DNA from: CAZCWX01 sp964502465
Lineage (GTDB): Bacteria; Desulfobacterota; Binatia; Bin18
DNA: 22,024 nucleotides
Direction: 5' to 3'
Assembly: GCA_964502465.1 (NCBI GenBank)
Contig: CAZCWX010000183.1
Span: 1-22,024 of the forward strand
The position numbers and the translations under genes were made by a program. This document shows, piece after piece, positions 6,936 to 13,325 of this stretch (its first letter is position 1; the number at the start of each line of letters is the position of its first letter). The notes below the pieces were generated by a model. That model did no database searches, had not been told where the DNA came from, and worked only from the letters and a program-made list of their open reading frames with translations.

Positions 6936-7083
6936 TTATCGTTCTTCAGTTTTTTCTTGCTTCCTTCTGAGGACATCAAGGATCTCTTCTACCGCGCTTC
7001 TCCCCAAGAAGTTTGATCAGCTTCGACCGTCGGCGGGCAGGCATCTTTTGCAGGTTATCAAGGACAAGTGTTGGCTGCGCGCT
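6936..7083 (-). pseudogene. Possible degraded small gene after the VapC remnant
   Basis: This fills most of the 307-base gap 6792-7098. On the minus strand one frame reads LVLDNLQKMPARRRSKLIKLLGEK and, after a single frame change near 6995, another reads VEEILDVLRRKQEKTEER before a stop at 6936-6938. The composition (charged amphipathic helices) looks protein-like and follows directly on the VapC remnant. The family is not recognised. It may be an antitoxin-like helix protein or chance. Confidence 0.2.
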
Positions 7084-7098
7084 AGGGGAAGGTCACGC

Positions 7099-7344
7099 TT
7101 AAGGGGTGAGTACCTCCATCTCTGTGAACTTGGTGAAGTGGTTCCTATTGTAGGTATAGAGATATTTCACGTTGTTGGAGAGCATCGTCGTTACAATATG
7201 CAAATCAAAAATCTCTTGTTGAGTTACTTCGTATTTCTTGAGGAGCGCCATGATTTTGTCGAGAATATCTGACCCTGGGTAAATTTTGCGAATGTGTTTT
7301 GACTGCACGTACTTTTCAACTTCTTCAATAGCTTCCTCCTTCGT
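7099..7344 (-). pseudogene. Truncated VapC-type PIN toxin (C-terminal remnant)
   Basis: The frame is open from 7344 and reads EEAIEEVEKY onward, through the PIN C-terminal core IFDLHIVTTMLSNNVKYLYTYN and ending EVLTP. This is the second half of a VapC PIN domain: the conserved aspartate in the 'D-H-A-T-ML' helix (here DLHIVTTML) and the 'TYN--F' strand are present. The first half, with the leading aspartate, is missing, and there is no proper start codon or ribosome site. Together with the preceding antitoxin it is a VapBC module fused by an internal deletion of roughly 55-60 codons. Confidence 0.7.
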
Positions 7345-7541
7345 TCACTGAGAGTGCCTTTCACCCCTAGAGGCCAAGCAGCGAACGAAACTGCTTGTGG
7401 ACCCTGCCCCGTATCTTCTCCTATTGTTTCCTGGTGCTGCATGTGCGTTTGCTGTTTCTTGCGCTGTCGTATAAACTCAACGAATTCTGCAACGAGCCTT
7501 GCTTCTTCGTCCGACAGGCCATGAGCGTCAATTGTATCCAT
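7224..7541 (-). CDS. VapB-like antitoxin, C-terminus altered by a deletion
   Basis: It starts MDTIDAHGLSDEEARLVAEF and includes VSFAAWPLGVKGTLS, a pattern common in antitoxins paired with PIN toxins (usually ending '...WPLGVKG-LTRREIYDYL'). GGAGAGG precedes the ATG at 7541. After about residue 65 the frame runs into the toxin remnant in the wrong reading frame, so residues about 66-105 are not native. The antitoxin may still bind DNA, but its toxin-binding tail is probably lost. The total of 105 residues compares with about 80 for relatives. Confidence 0.55.
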   Translation of the reverse strand: MDTIDAHGLSDEEARLVAEFVEFIRQRKKQQTHMQHQETIGEDTGQGPQAVSFAAWPLGVKGTLSERRRKLLKKLKSTCSQNTFAKFTQGQIFSTKSWRSSRNTK

Positions 7542-7670
7542 AATTCCTCTCCACTCTCTCGTTGCATTTTATAGCAGGGCTGGTTAGTCTAGGCCACTTA
7601 CAACACGCCTGAGAGCAATTGCCGCCGGTGCCAAGGTCTTGTATAGCTCGGGTGCGAAGGAGGGTTCACG

Positions 7671-8762
7671 ATGCCGAAGAAAAAAGTGCTAATCGCGGGC
7701 GCATCCGGCTTGGTTGGGAGCGCCGCAGTGCGGCATTTCGCCCAGCTCGAGGATTGGGACGTCGTCGGGGTTTCTCGCCGCATTCCTGCCAGCTTGGAAG
7801 GCGCCACTCTGCTGTCGGTTGATCTCACCGACAAGCCGCGCTGTACTGAGGTCTTCACGCAGATGACCGATGTGACCCATGTGGTCTACGCCGCGGTCAA
7901 TGAAACCCCTGGCCTCGTGCAGGGGTGGCGCGATCGCGAGCACATGCACCTCAACCTCACGATGCTGGAAAATCTCTTTGCACCTGTGGAAGCTGTCGCA
8001 AAAGGATTGCAACATGTTTCTCTCCTCCAGGGGACCAAAGCATATGGAGCCCACCTTGGTCCTATTGCCATCCCCGCACGAGAACGGACGCCACGTCACC
8101 AACATGAAAACTTCTATTGGTTACAAGAGGACTATCTCCGGGAGAAACAGCTGGGCAAAGCCTGGCAGTGGACCATTTGGCGGCCACAGTTGATCTTTGG
8201 CGATGCGATTGGCAGTAACCTGAATGCGATTCCCGCCATTGGCGTCTATGCTGCTCTGCGGCGTGAGGCGGGACTGCCACTGTCATTTCCGGGTGGCCCG
8301 CCGTATGTGTTCGAGGCGGTAGACTCTGATCTGTTAGCCCGAGCTATGGCGTGGGCAGCCACAGCGCCTGCTGCAGGCAATGAGATCTTCAATATCACCA
8401 ATGGCGATGTCTTTGTGTGGCAGAACGTGTGGCCTACCATCGCAGAGGCCGTGGGCATGAAGGTCGGACCACCAGAACCGCTCTCGCTGGCACAGGAGAT
8501 GCCCAAGCGAGAGGCCGAATGGGCGGCTGTCGTGCAGAAATACAAACTGCGTGCTCCTACCAGCTTGCAGGCGTTCGTGGGAGAATCGTTTTCCCTGACC
8601 GACTTTTGTTTCGCCTGCGGGGCGGATCATCCGCCGCCGCCGATGATTGTAAGCACCATCAAGCTGCGGCAAGCCGGGTTTCACGAGTGCATGGATACCG
8701 AAGACATGTTCCGCAAATGGTTTCGGCGATTCCAGGACCTACGGCTGCTGCCCCCGCCTTAA
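7671..8762 (+). CDS. PRISE-type SDR (progesterone 5beta-reductase/iridoid synthase-like)
   Basis: A 363-residue extended SDR starting at ATG 7671 with GAAGGAGGG upstream. Features follow the PRISE family closely: GASGLVG (10-16), SRR (35-37) that would read the NADP 2-prime phosphate, DL-D (51-54), LNLTMLENLF (94-103), LQGTK-Y (119-125) with the catalytic K123, ENFYWLQEDY (146-155) with the catalytic Y149, and WRPQLIFG followed by SNLNAIPAIGVYA and GLPLSFPG. Known members reduce enone double bonds (for example progesterone or 8-oxogeranial) in plants; bacterial members have broad 1,4-enone reductase activity. The product is a likely NADPH-dependent ene-reductase in the cytoplasm. It stands alone, convergent with the aldo/keto reductase downstream. 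Confidence 0.88.
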   Translation: MPKKKVLIAGASGLVGSAAVRHFAQLEDWDVVGVSRRIPASLEGATLLSVDLTDKPRCTEVFTQMTDVTHVVYAAVNETPGLVQGWRDREHMHLNLTMLENLFAPVEAVAKGLQHVSLLQGTKAYGAHLGPIAIPARERTPRHQHENFYWLQEDYLREKQLGKAWQWTIWRPQLIFGDAIGSNLNAIPAIGVYAALRREAGLPLSFPGGPPYVFEAVDSDLLARAMAWAATAPAAGNEIFNITNGDVFVWQNVWPTIAEAVGMKVGPPEPLSLAQEMPKREAEWAAVVQKYKLRAPTSLQAFVGESFSLTDFCFACGADHPPPPMIVSTIKLRQAGFHECMDTEDMFRKWFRRFQDLRLLPPP

Positions 8763-8826
8763 GTGCGAGGGAAGGGGACTGTGTGGGCTCGTCCTTTTCC
8801 CTCTTCTTGGCGCTCCTGCACTCCCG

Positions 8827-9837
8827 TCATTTCACCATCTTTCTGGGGTTTGGATGTTCGTAGCCGACAATGGGATGAGGGCGGTAGGGCGCCTCCATCG
8901 CGGCCACTTCCTCTGCGCTGAGCGTGATATCGACCGTCGCGAAAATCTCCTTGAGATGGTGCGTCTTAGTGGCACCGACGATCGGCGCGGTCACACCCGG
9001 TGCCTGCAGCACCCAGGCGCACGCGAGCTGCGTTGGGGTTACCCCACGCTCCTTTGCGATCTTCTGCACCGCGACCGCGATCTCGTAATCGTTCTCATGG
9101 AAATACAAGTTTCTTGCTATTTTGTCGGTCTGTGCCCGTTTGGTCGGCCCCTCTCCAGGCGTGCGCAAGCGGTCTCCCTCTAGGAGCCCACGTGCTAGTG
9201 GACTCCAGGGAATCAGTGCTACGCCCTGATCGATACATAGCGGGATCATCTCGCGCTCTTCCTCACGAGCGATGAGGTTGTAGTGGTTTTGCATGGCGAT
9301 GAATCGGTGCCAGCCGTGCTCTTTGGCGGTGGAGAGGGCCTTGGCGAACTGCCACGCTGCCATGCTGCTGGCCCCGAGATACCGGACCTTGCCGGTGCGC
9401 ACGAGAGAATCGAGCGCCTCCAGCGTCTCCTCGATCGGCGTTGTATAGTCCCAGCGGTGGATCTGGTAGAGGTCGATGTACTCCATTTTGAGCCGACGCA
9501 ACGAATGCTCACAAGCCTCGATGATGTGTTTGCGACTGAGCCCACGGCGGTTCGGCCCCGGTCCCATAGGGCCGTGGACCTTGGTCGCTACGACGATATC
9601 ATCACGCGAGGCCATCTCACCGAGCCAGCGACCAGTGATCTCTTCGCTGACACCGTTCGAATAGACGTCGGCTGTATCGAAGAAGTTAATGCCGGCTTCG
9701 AGGGCAAGGGCAAAGTGCTCACGCGCCTCGGCGGCACCGACCGTCCATTCGCGCCATTTGCCGTCGCCGTAACTCATGCATCCGAGGCAGATGCGGGACA
9801 CGGTGATGCCAGTATTGCCAAGCTTTGTGTACTGCAT
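8827..9837 (-). CDS. Aldo/keto reductase
   Basis: A 336-residue AKR of the YajO/L-glyceraldehyde-3-phosphate-reductase-like type with a full catalytic tetrad: D54 (FFDTADVYSNG), Y59, K86 (VVATK) and H127 (YQIHRWD). The (alpha/beta)8 barrel ends with the usual IVGATKTHHLKEIF cofactor-phosphate segment. It is a cytoplasmic NADP(H)-dependent carbonyl reductase of unknown substrate. Start ATG 9837 is preceded by AAGGGG with an 8-base spacer. It is divergent from the GST-like gene at 10031, sharing a 193-base promoter region, and convergent with the PRISE enzyme. Confidence 0.93.
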   Translation of the reverse strand: MQYTKLGNTGITVSRICLGCMSYGDGKWREWTVGAAEAREHFALALEAGINFFDTADVYSNGVSEEITGRWLGEMASRDDIVVATKVHGPMGPGPNRRGLSRKHIIEACEHSLRRLKMEYIDLYQIHRWDYTTPIEETLEALDSLVRTGKVRYLGASSMAAWQFAKALSTAKEHGWHRFIAMQNHYNLIAREEEREMIPLCIDQGVALIPWSPLARGLLEGDRLRTPGEGPTKRAQTDKIARNLYFHENDYEIAVAVQKIAKERGVTPTQLACAWVLQAPGVTAPIVGATKTHHLKEIFATVDITLSAEEVAAMEAPYRPHPIVGYEHPNPRKMVK

Positions 9838-9936
9838 GGTTTTTCCCCTTCGCTCTCAACTCAGCAGCCGGGAATGGTCTCTTGGCTGCACGCTGTCATC
9901 CTCGCTGGTGGATGATGTAACGGTTTAACCGGCATT

Positions 9937-10002
9937 GTCAAGTGAAGGTGTGACAACAGGTCATTGCAATCATCATTGCAGCTCACAGCAGAGTTTTATA
10001 TA
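9937..10002. promoter_or_regulatory. Divergent promoter region between aldo/keto reductase and GST genes
   Basis: It contains TTGTCA...TGACAA (inverted, 10-base gap), a direct repeat TCATTGCA at 9961-9968 and 9973-9980 (12-base period, about one helical turn) and TATATA at 9997-10002 as a possible -10 element for the rightward gene. The leftward gene could use TTGACA on the minus strand (part of the inverted repeat). The elements are suggestive only. Confidence 0.35.
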
Positions 10003-10030
10003 GCGTTGTCTCAGGAAGAGAGGAGAAGAT

Positions 10031-10639
10031 ATGAGTACAAATCTGCAGTGGCCGATTGAGCATCCCGAGCGAATGCAGCTCTATTCGCTGGCGACGCCTA
10101 ACGGGCAAAAGGTCAGCATTGCCCTGGAAGAGTTGGGCGTGCCGTACGAAGCTCACAAAGTGAATATCTTAGAAGGTGAGCAGTTCACCGACGAGTTCAA
10201 AGCGATCTGTCCAAATGCCAAAATTCCCGCCCTTGTTGATCCTGACGGTCCCGATGGGCGACCGTTAGCAATCTTTGAGTCGGGAGCCATATTGCTCCAT
10301 CTAGGGGAGAAAACCGGCAAACTCCTGCCCACCAATCCGCGTCAACGCAGCGAGTGTGTACAGTGGCTGTTCTTCCAGATGGCCAATGTGGGACCGATGT
10401 TCGGCCAATTTGGCCATTTCTATCGCTTTGCCAAGGAGAAACTGCCATACGCGATTGAGCGCTATACCAACGAAGCCCGCCGCCTGCTTGGTGTACTGGA
10501 GACACGGCTCGTCGGGCGTGAGTATCTGGTTGATAACGAGTACACGATCGCTGACATTGCGACATTTCCCTGGGTGGGGTGTTTGGATTGGGGATATAAT
10601 GCGAGTGACGATCTCAAGCTGGAAGAAGCATTCCCCTAG
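10031..10639 (+). CDS. Nu-class-like glutathione S-transferase, shortened by an in-frame TAG
   Basis: The 202-residue product begins at ATG 10031 after GAGGAGA. The thioredoxin-like domain has SLATPNGQKVSIALEE (T22 and N24 are the glutathione-contacting residues of YfcG/YghU-type enzymes), NAKIPALVDPDGPDG and FESGAILLHL (the conserved E-S pair). The helical domain has MANVGPMFGQFGHF and ends YTIADIATFPWVGCLDW. YfcG-type proteins are disulfide-bond reductases using glutathione. The frame stops at TAG (10637-10639), but the family's last helix follows in the same frame up to TAA at 10709-10711, so the usual protein would be about 226 residues. The truncated form lacks the final helix and may be unstable. 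It is divergent from the aldo/keto reductase. Confidence 0.85.
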   Translation: MSTNLQWPIEHPERMQLYSLATPNGQKVSIALEELGVPYEAHKVNILEGEQFTDEFKAICPNAKIPALVDPDGPDGRPLAIFESGAILLHLGEKTGKLLPTNPRQRSECVQWLFFQMANVGPMFGQFGHFYRFAKEKLPYAIERYTNEARRLLGVLETRLVGREYLVDNEYTIADIATFPWVGCLDWGYNASDDLKLEEAFP

Positions 10640-10711
10640 GTGATGGCGTGGTATGCGCGCTGTACCGAGCGTCCGGCGTCGGTACGTGGGGCAAAGGTGT
10701 GCCCGTTTTAA
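10640..10711 (+). pseudogene. Detached C-terminal helix of the GST gene
   Basis: Read in frame after the TAG, the codons give VMAWYARCTERPASVRGAKV and then CPF before TAA. This is the standard last helix of YfcG/YghU-type GSTs ('...W---I--RPA--RG-KV'). It is conserved without frameshifts, so only one codon appears to be mutated or the loss is recent. Confidence 0.75.
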
Positions 10712-10726
10712 GCGCTAAGCTATCAG

Positions 10727-10754
10727 AGGCTGAAGGCTGCAGGCCTAAGGCTCC
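10727..10754. repeat. Heptanucleotide repeat tract
   Basis: Four units in register: AGGCTGA, AGGCTGC, AGGCCTA, AGGCTCC, just after the GST gene and overlapping the start of a hairpin. Confidence 0.75.
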
Positions 10755-10782
10755 AGGGAGGTTCCCTAAAGCCTGGGGCCTT
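10747..10782. terminator. GC-rich hairpin between convergent genes
   Basis: AAGGCTCCAGG (10747-10757) pairs with CCTGGGGCCTT (10772-10782) with one G-T type mismatch. It lies between the GST gene (plus) and the deacylase (minus), which converge, so it could serve as a bidirectional transcription stop. It lacks a clean T-run, so the function is uncertain. Confidence 0.4.
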
Positions 10783-10797
10783 GCCTATTTCCTTGTC

Positions 10798-10832
10798 CTA
10801 CTGACTACTGAGAGCTGATTGCTGACCGCTGC
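10798..10832. repeat. Heptanucleotide repeat tract at the end of deacylase 1
   Basis: Five units: CTACTGA, CTACTGA, GAGCTGA, TTGCTGA, CCGCTGC. The tract ends one base before the stop codon of the minus-strand amidohydrolase (10834-10836). Confidence 0.75.
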
Positions 10833-10833
10833 T

Positions 10834-12576
10834 TTATGCTACCTGGCCGTTGCGCAGCAACTTGCCCGACGTGGCGTTGGTACACGTGCCATCTTCAAAA
10901 GTGACCTGGCCATTCACCAGCACCCAGCGGTAGCCTTCGGACTTCTGGACGCGGCGCCACTCGTTCGCTGGCAAGTCGTGGACCACCTCCGAAGGCAGGA
11001 TTTTGAGGTTCTCTAAGTCGTAGGCGATAATATCCGCCGCCAGGCCTTCTCGCAGACAGCCTCGGTCTTTAATGCCGGCTGCCCACGCAGTCAGGTAACT
11101 GAGCCGGTAATGCGCCTCTTCGAGAGACAGGACGCCGGAATCCCGTACCATCCACGTGAGCATGTCGGTGGAATAGGTACCTGGCGTGATGAACTTGATG
11201 TGTGCCCCACCATCGGATACGCCTGGGAGGGTGTACGGGGAAGCCATAATCTCACGGTAATTCTCTACGTTGTTATTGATGACTGGTCCCCGCCACACGA
11301 TCTGGATATTGTCTGCGACTGACAGGTCGAGCATGGCATCAATTGGATGCTTGTTTTCGCGCTCGGCAATCTGGCCCACAGACAGGCCCTCGTACTTTTT
11401 GAGGTCCGGGTGCTGTACCTGGTGAGCCACGAATGCCGTCAACTCGCCGAACAAGAAATCGCGCGACTTCGTACCGGCATCATACTCCTCGCGCAGCGCC
11501 GCACGAATGCGAGGATTGGCAAGCTTGGCTTTTTTCTCTTCGAGTGTGCCAGTGGTCGCCTCGCGCCAGTTCGGGCTGTCGTCGAACAAGTTCCAGTTCT
11601 CGAAGGTGATATAGTTCGCCGCGCGCGCGGTGACAGCCTGGCCGAATACTGGCTTGCCTTGTTTATTGGCCTCAGCCAGCCACCGGAGCTGGGCGCGATA
11701 GACATAGGGAAACTTATCGTTCACCGCCACAGCATTAAACAGTACGGGACGGCCGCTTTCTGCAGACAAGAGCGCATTAAAATCGAAGTCGTTGTGCATG
11801 CCGGCTCTGGGATCATCGACGCCAACGCTCGAGCGGGTAAACTGAATGCAGCCGGTGCCTTTCTCTCCCAGCGCTCGTGCCATTGTGACATAGAAGCTGT
11901 CGGGTAGCACATCCGAAATCATCGGGCTGCCGTCATAATCACACTGGACTGCCGACGTCCCTCCGGGCACTAATTGCTGCGCTCCCCAGCCAAAGGCGCC
12001 GGCATCGATGGCTTCGTGCAACAACTGCGCAATCTGTGCGGTTTCTTTCTCATTGGGCAGGCGGCTCTTGGCTTCAGCGAAGCTGCCCATCACATACGCC
12101 ACCGCGGGTGAGATGGGAAACAGATGGGAGATGTTGATACCCAACGGCAACCGGTCCAGCCGATCCAGATATTGGGGAAAGGTTTCCCAATTGAAATCCA
12201 TCGACACCCGCATTGGCTCAAGCGGAATCGCTTCGTTGCGTGACAATGCGAGCATCGCTCGTTCCGCATCTTTTGGGTGCAGCGGGGCAAAGCCAAATCC
12301 ACAGTTGCCCATGGTGATCGAAGTAACGCCGTGCCAACTAGAGATCGTGAGATAGGGATCCCAGTGGACCTGAGCGTCATAGTGGGTATGCAGGTCAATG
12401 CCGCCTGGCGCGACGATCAGCCCACGCGCATCTAAGACCTGCTTGGCATCGCTGCTCTTGAGACGACCAATTTTGGCGATCTTGCCATTTTTGATACCAA
12501 TGTCGGCCTTGTAGCGCGGCACGCGAGTGCCATCGACAACCGTACCATCTTTAATCATTACATCGAATTCAGCCAT
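10834..12576 (-). CDS. Amidohydrolase, N-acyl-D-amino-acid deacylase-like (copy 1)
   Basis: A 580-residue TIM-barrel metal-dependent hydrolase. Start ATG 12576 is chosen over an upstream ATG at 12636 because AAGGAGG lies 7 bases before it and the copy 2 protein begins at the same point. Motifs: DGTVVDGTRVPRY (10-22), the metal-binding HTHYDAQ (H63, H65), GNCGFGFAP with the metal-bridging C92 typical of D-aminoacylases, and SDGGAH (454-459) with the catalytic aspartate. The family hydrolyses N-acyl-D-amino acids and related amides in the cytoplasm; the true substrate is unknown. It is the last gene of a minus-strand run and is about 60 percent identical by eye to the protein at 13326-15074. 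A 137-base gap with a possible operator precedes it. Confidence 0.92.
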   Translation of the reverse strand: MAEFDVMIKDGTVVDGTRVPRYKADIGIKNGKIAKIGRLKSSDAKQVLDARGLIVAPGGIDLHTHYDAQVHWDPYLTISSWHGVTSITMGNCGFGFAPLHPKDAERAMLALSRNEAIPLEPMRVSMDFNWETFPQYLDRLDRLPLGINISHLFPISPAVAYVMGSFAEAKSRLPNEKETAQIAQLLHEAIDAGAFGWGAQQLVPGGTSAVQCDYDGSPMISDVLPDSFYVTMARALGEKGTGCIQFTRSSVGVDDPRAGMHNDFDFNALLSAESGRPVLFNAVAVNDKFPYVYRAQLRWLAEANKQGKPVFGQAVTARAANYITFENWNLFDDSPNWREATTGTLEEKKAKLANPRIRAALREEYDAGTKSRDFLFGELTAFVAHQVQHPDLKKYEGLSVGQIAERENKHPIDAMLDLSVADNIQIVWRGPVINNNVENYREIMASPYTLPGVSDGGAHIKFITPGTYSTDMLTWMVRDSGVLSLEEAHYRLSYLTAWAAGIKDRGCLREGLAADIIAYDLENLKILPSEVVHDLPANEWRRVQKSEGYRWVLVNGQVTFEDGTCTNATSGKLLRNGQVA

Positions 12577-12623
12577 GACATATCCTCCTTCTTTTTGGAT
12601 TAAAATGAATAAGCGGACAACGA

Positions 12624-12637
12624 AATGAACATTCACT
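12624..12637. promoter_or_regulatory. TetR-type operator candidate upstream of deacylase 1
   Basis: AATGAACATTCACT is a near-palindrome around TGAACATTCA, resembling TetR-family operators, 47 bases before the start codon at 12576. No TetR gene lies in the window. The gap also has a TTGACA on the minus strand but no convincing -10. Confidence 0.3.
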
Positions 12638-12713
12638 CAGTTTTATTGCCCCAACCATGCCATAGAAGGCAAGGCCCTGTCAATTCGTGTCCTTAAATGA
12701 ACCCCTCGGCTGC

Positions 12714-13241
12714 TCAGACGATTGGGCCTTCTTGACACGCTTCCAGGAGCAGGTAGAGATCCTCGGGGGTGGCATTCCCCCAATCAGCCGCTTCGTGCGG
12801 ATTGCGGCCCATTGTTTTAACGGCCGTTACGGCCTCTTCTATCGAGAAACCCCGACCAAAAACCAACCAGGCAGCGAGCACGTGTCCGGCGCGCCCCCGG
12901 CCACCCTGGCAGTGCACAACCACTGACTCGCCTGTCGTGTCTGACTCCTTGAGAAAGGGAAGAATACGTTCTTTGAGCAGGCCCACATCGCAGAGATGGT
13001 AGTCTGGTATTGGCGCCCAGCAGACATTCTCCGGTCCGAACTCTCGGCTGTAGGCTACTAACAGATCTTCTTTATAGAGCTTGAGCTGATCGGCATGCAG
13101 CAGACAACAGACGCGCCTGATACCGTGCTCTTTCATATAGGCGATCCATTCGCCCATGCGGAGCAACGAATACGCTGGTCCCTGGGCGCCAAACACTACG
13201 GGTTCATGCTGAGCTGCTGGTCCGAGGCGAAATTTTCTCAT
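12714..13241 (-). CDS. Protein tyrosine/dual-specificity phosphatase-like protein
   Basis: A 175-residue single-domain phosphatase of the cysteine-based superfamily. The P-loop HCQGGRGRAGH (110-120) fits HCX5R with nucleophile C111 and R117; the general acid is D80 (PIPDYHL) or D85. The segments GIRRVCCLL (40-48) and VLAAWLVFGRG (121-131) also match bacterial and haloarchaeal PTP-like proteins. It would hydrolyse phosphotyrosine/phosphoserine or a small phosphate ester in the cytoplasm. It sits between two paralogous deacylases, 84 bases after copy 2, with AAGAAGG before its ATG. Its link to the catabolic genes is unexplained. Confidence 0.85.
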   Translation of the reverse strand: MRKFRLGPAAQHEPVVFGAQGPAYSLLRMGEWIAYMKEHGIRRVCCLLHADQLKLYKEDLLVAYSREFGPENVCWAPIPDYHLCDVGLLKERILPFLKESDTTGESVVVHCQGGRGRAGHVLAAWLVFGRGFSIEEAVTAVKTMGRNPHEAADWGNATPEDLYLLLEACQEGPIV

Positions 13242-13263
13242 GCCTTCTTTCTGAACCGCGCGT

Positions 13264-13299
13264 CCCCCCTTTGAAAAAGGGGGGACAGGGGGGATTTAT
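13264..13299. repeat. Intergenic C/G-tract hairpin repeat
   Basis: CCCCCCTTTGAAAAAGGGGGG followed by ACAGGGGGGATTT. The six-C and six-G runs can pair. Sequence of this form is scattered between genes in many bacterial genomes. It lies between deacylase copy 2 and the phosphatase gene, where it could weaken or segment the transcript. Confidence 0.7.
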
Positions 13300-13325
13300 A
13301 TGCGGCACCTAACGTTGGGGCTGTG

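Noticed and set aside
9283..9915. A 210-codon plus-strand open frame opposite the aldo/keto reductase
   Set aside because: The reductase on the minus strand has all four catalytic residues; the opposite frame lacks any protein pattern.
10637..10639. TAG as a pyrrolysine or recoded codon in the GST
   Set aside because: TAG is used as an ordinary final stop in several neighbouring genes and no pyl genes or special downstream structure were seen.
12577..12636. Upstream ATG at 12636 for deacylase copy 1
   Set aside because: The ribosome site would lie inside that extension, and copy 2 starts at the position equivalent to 12576.
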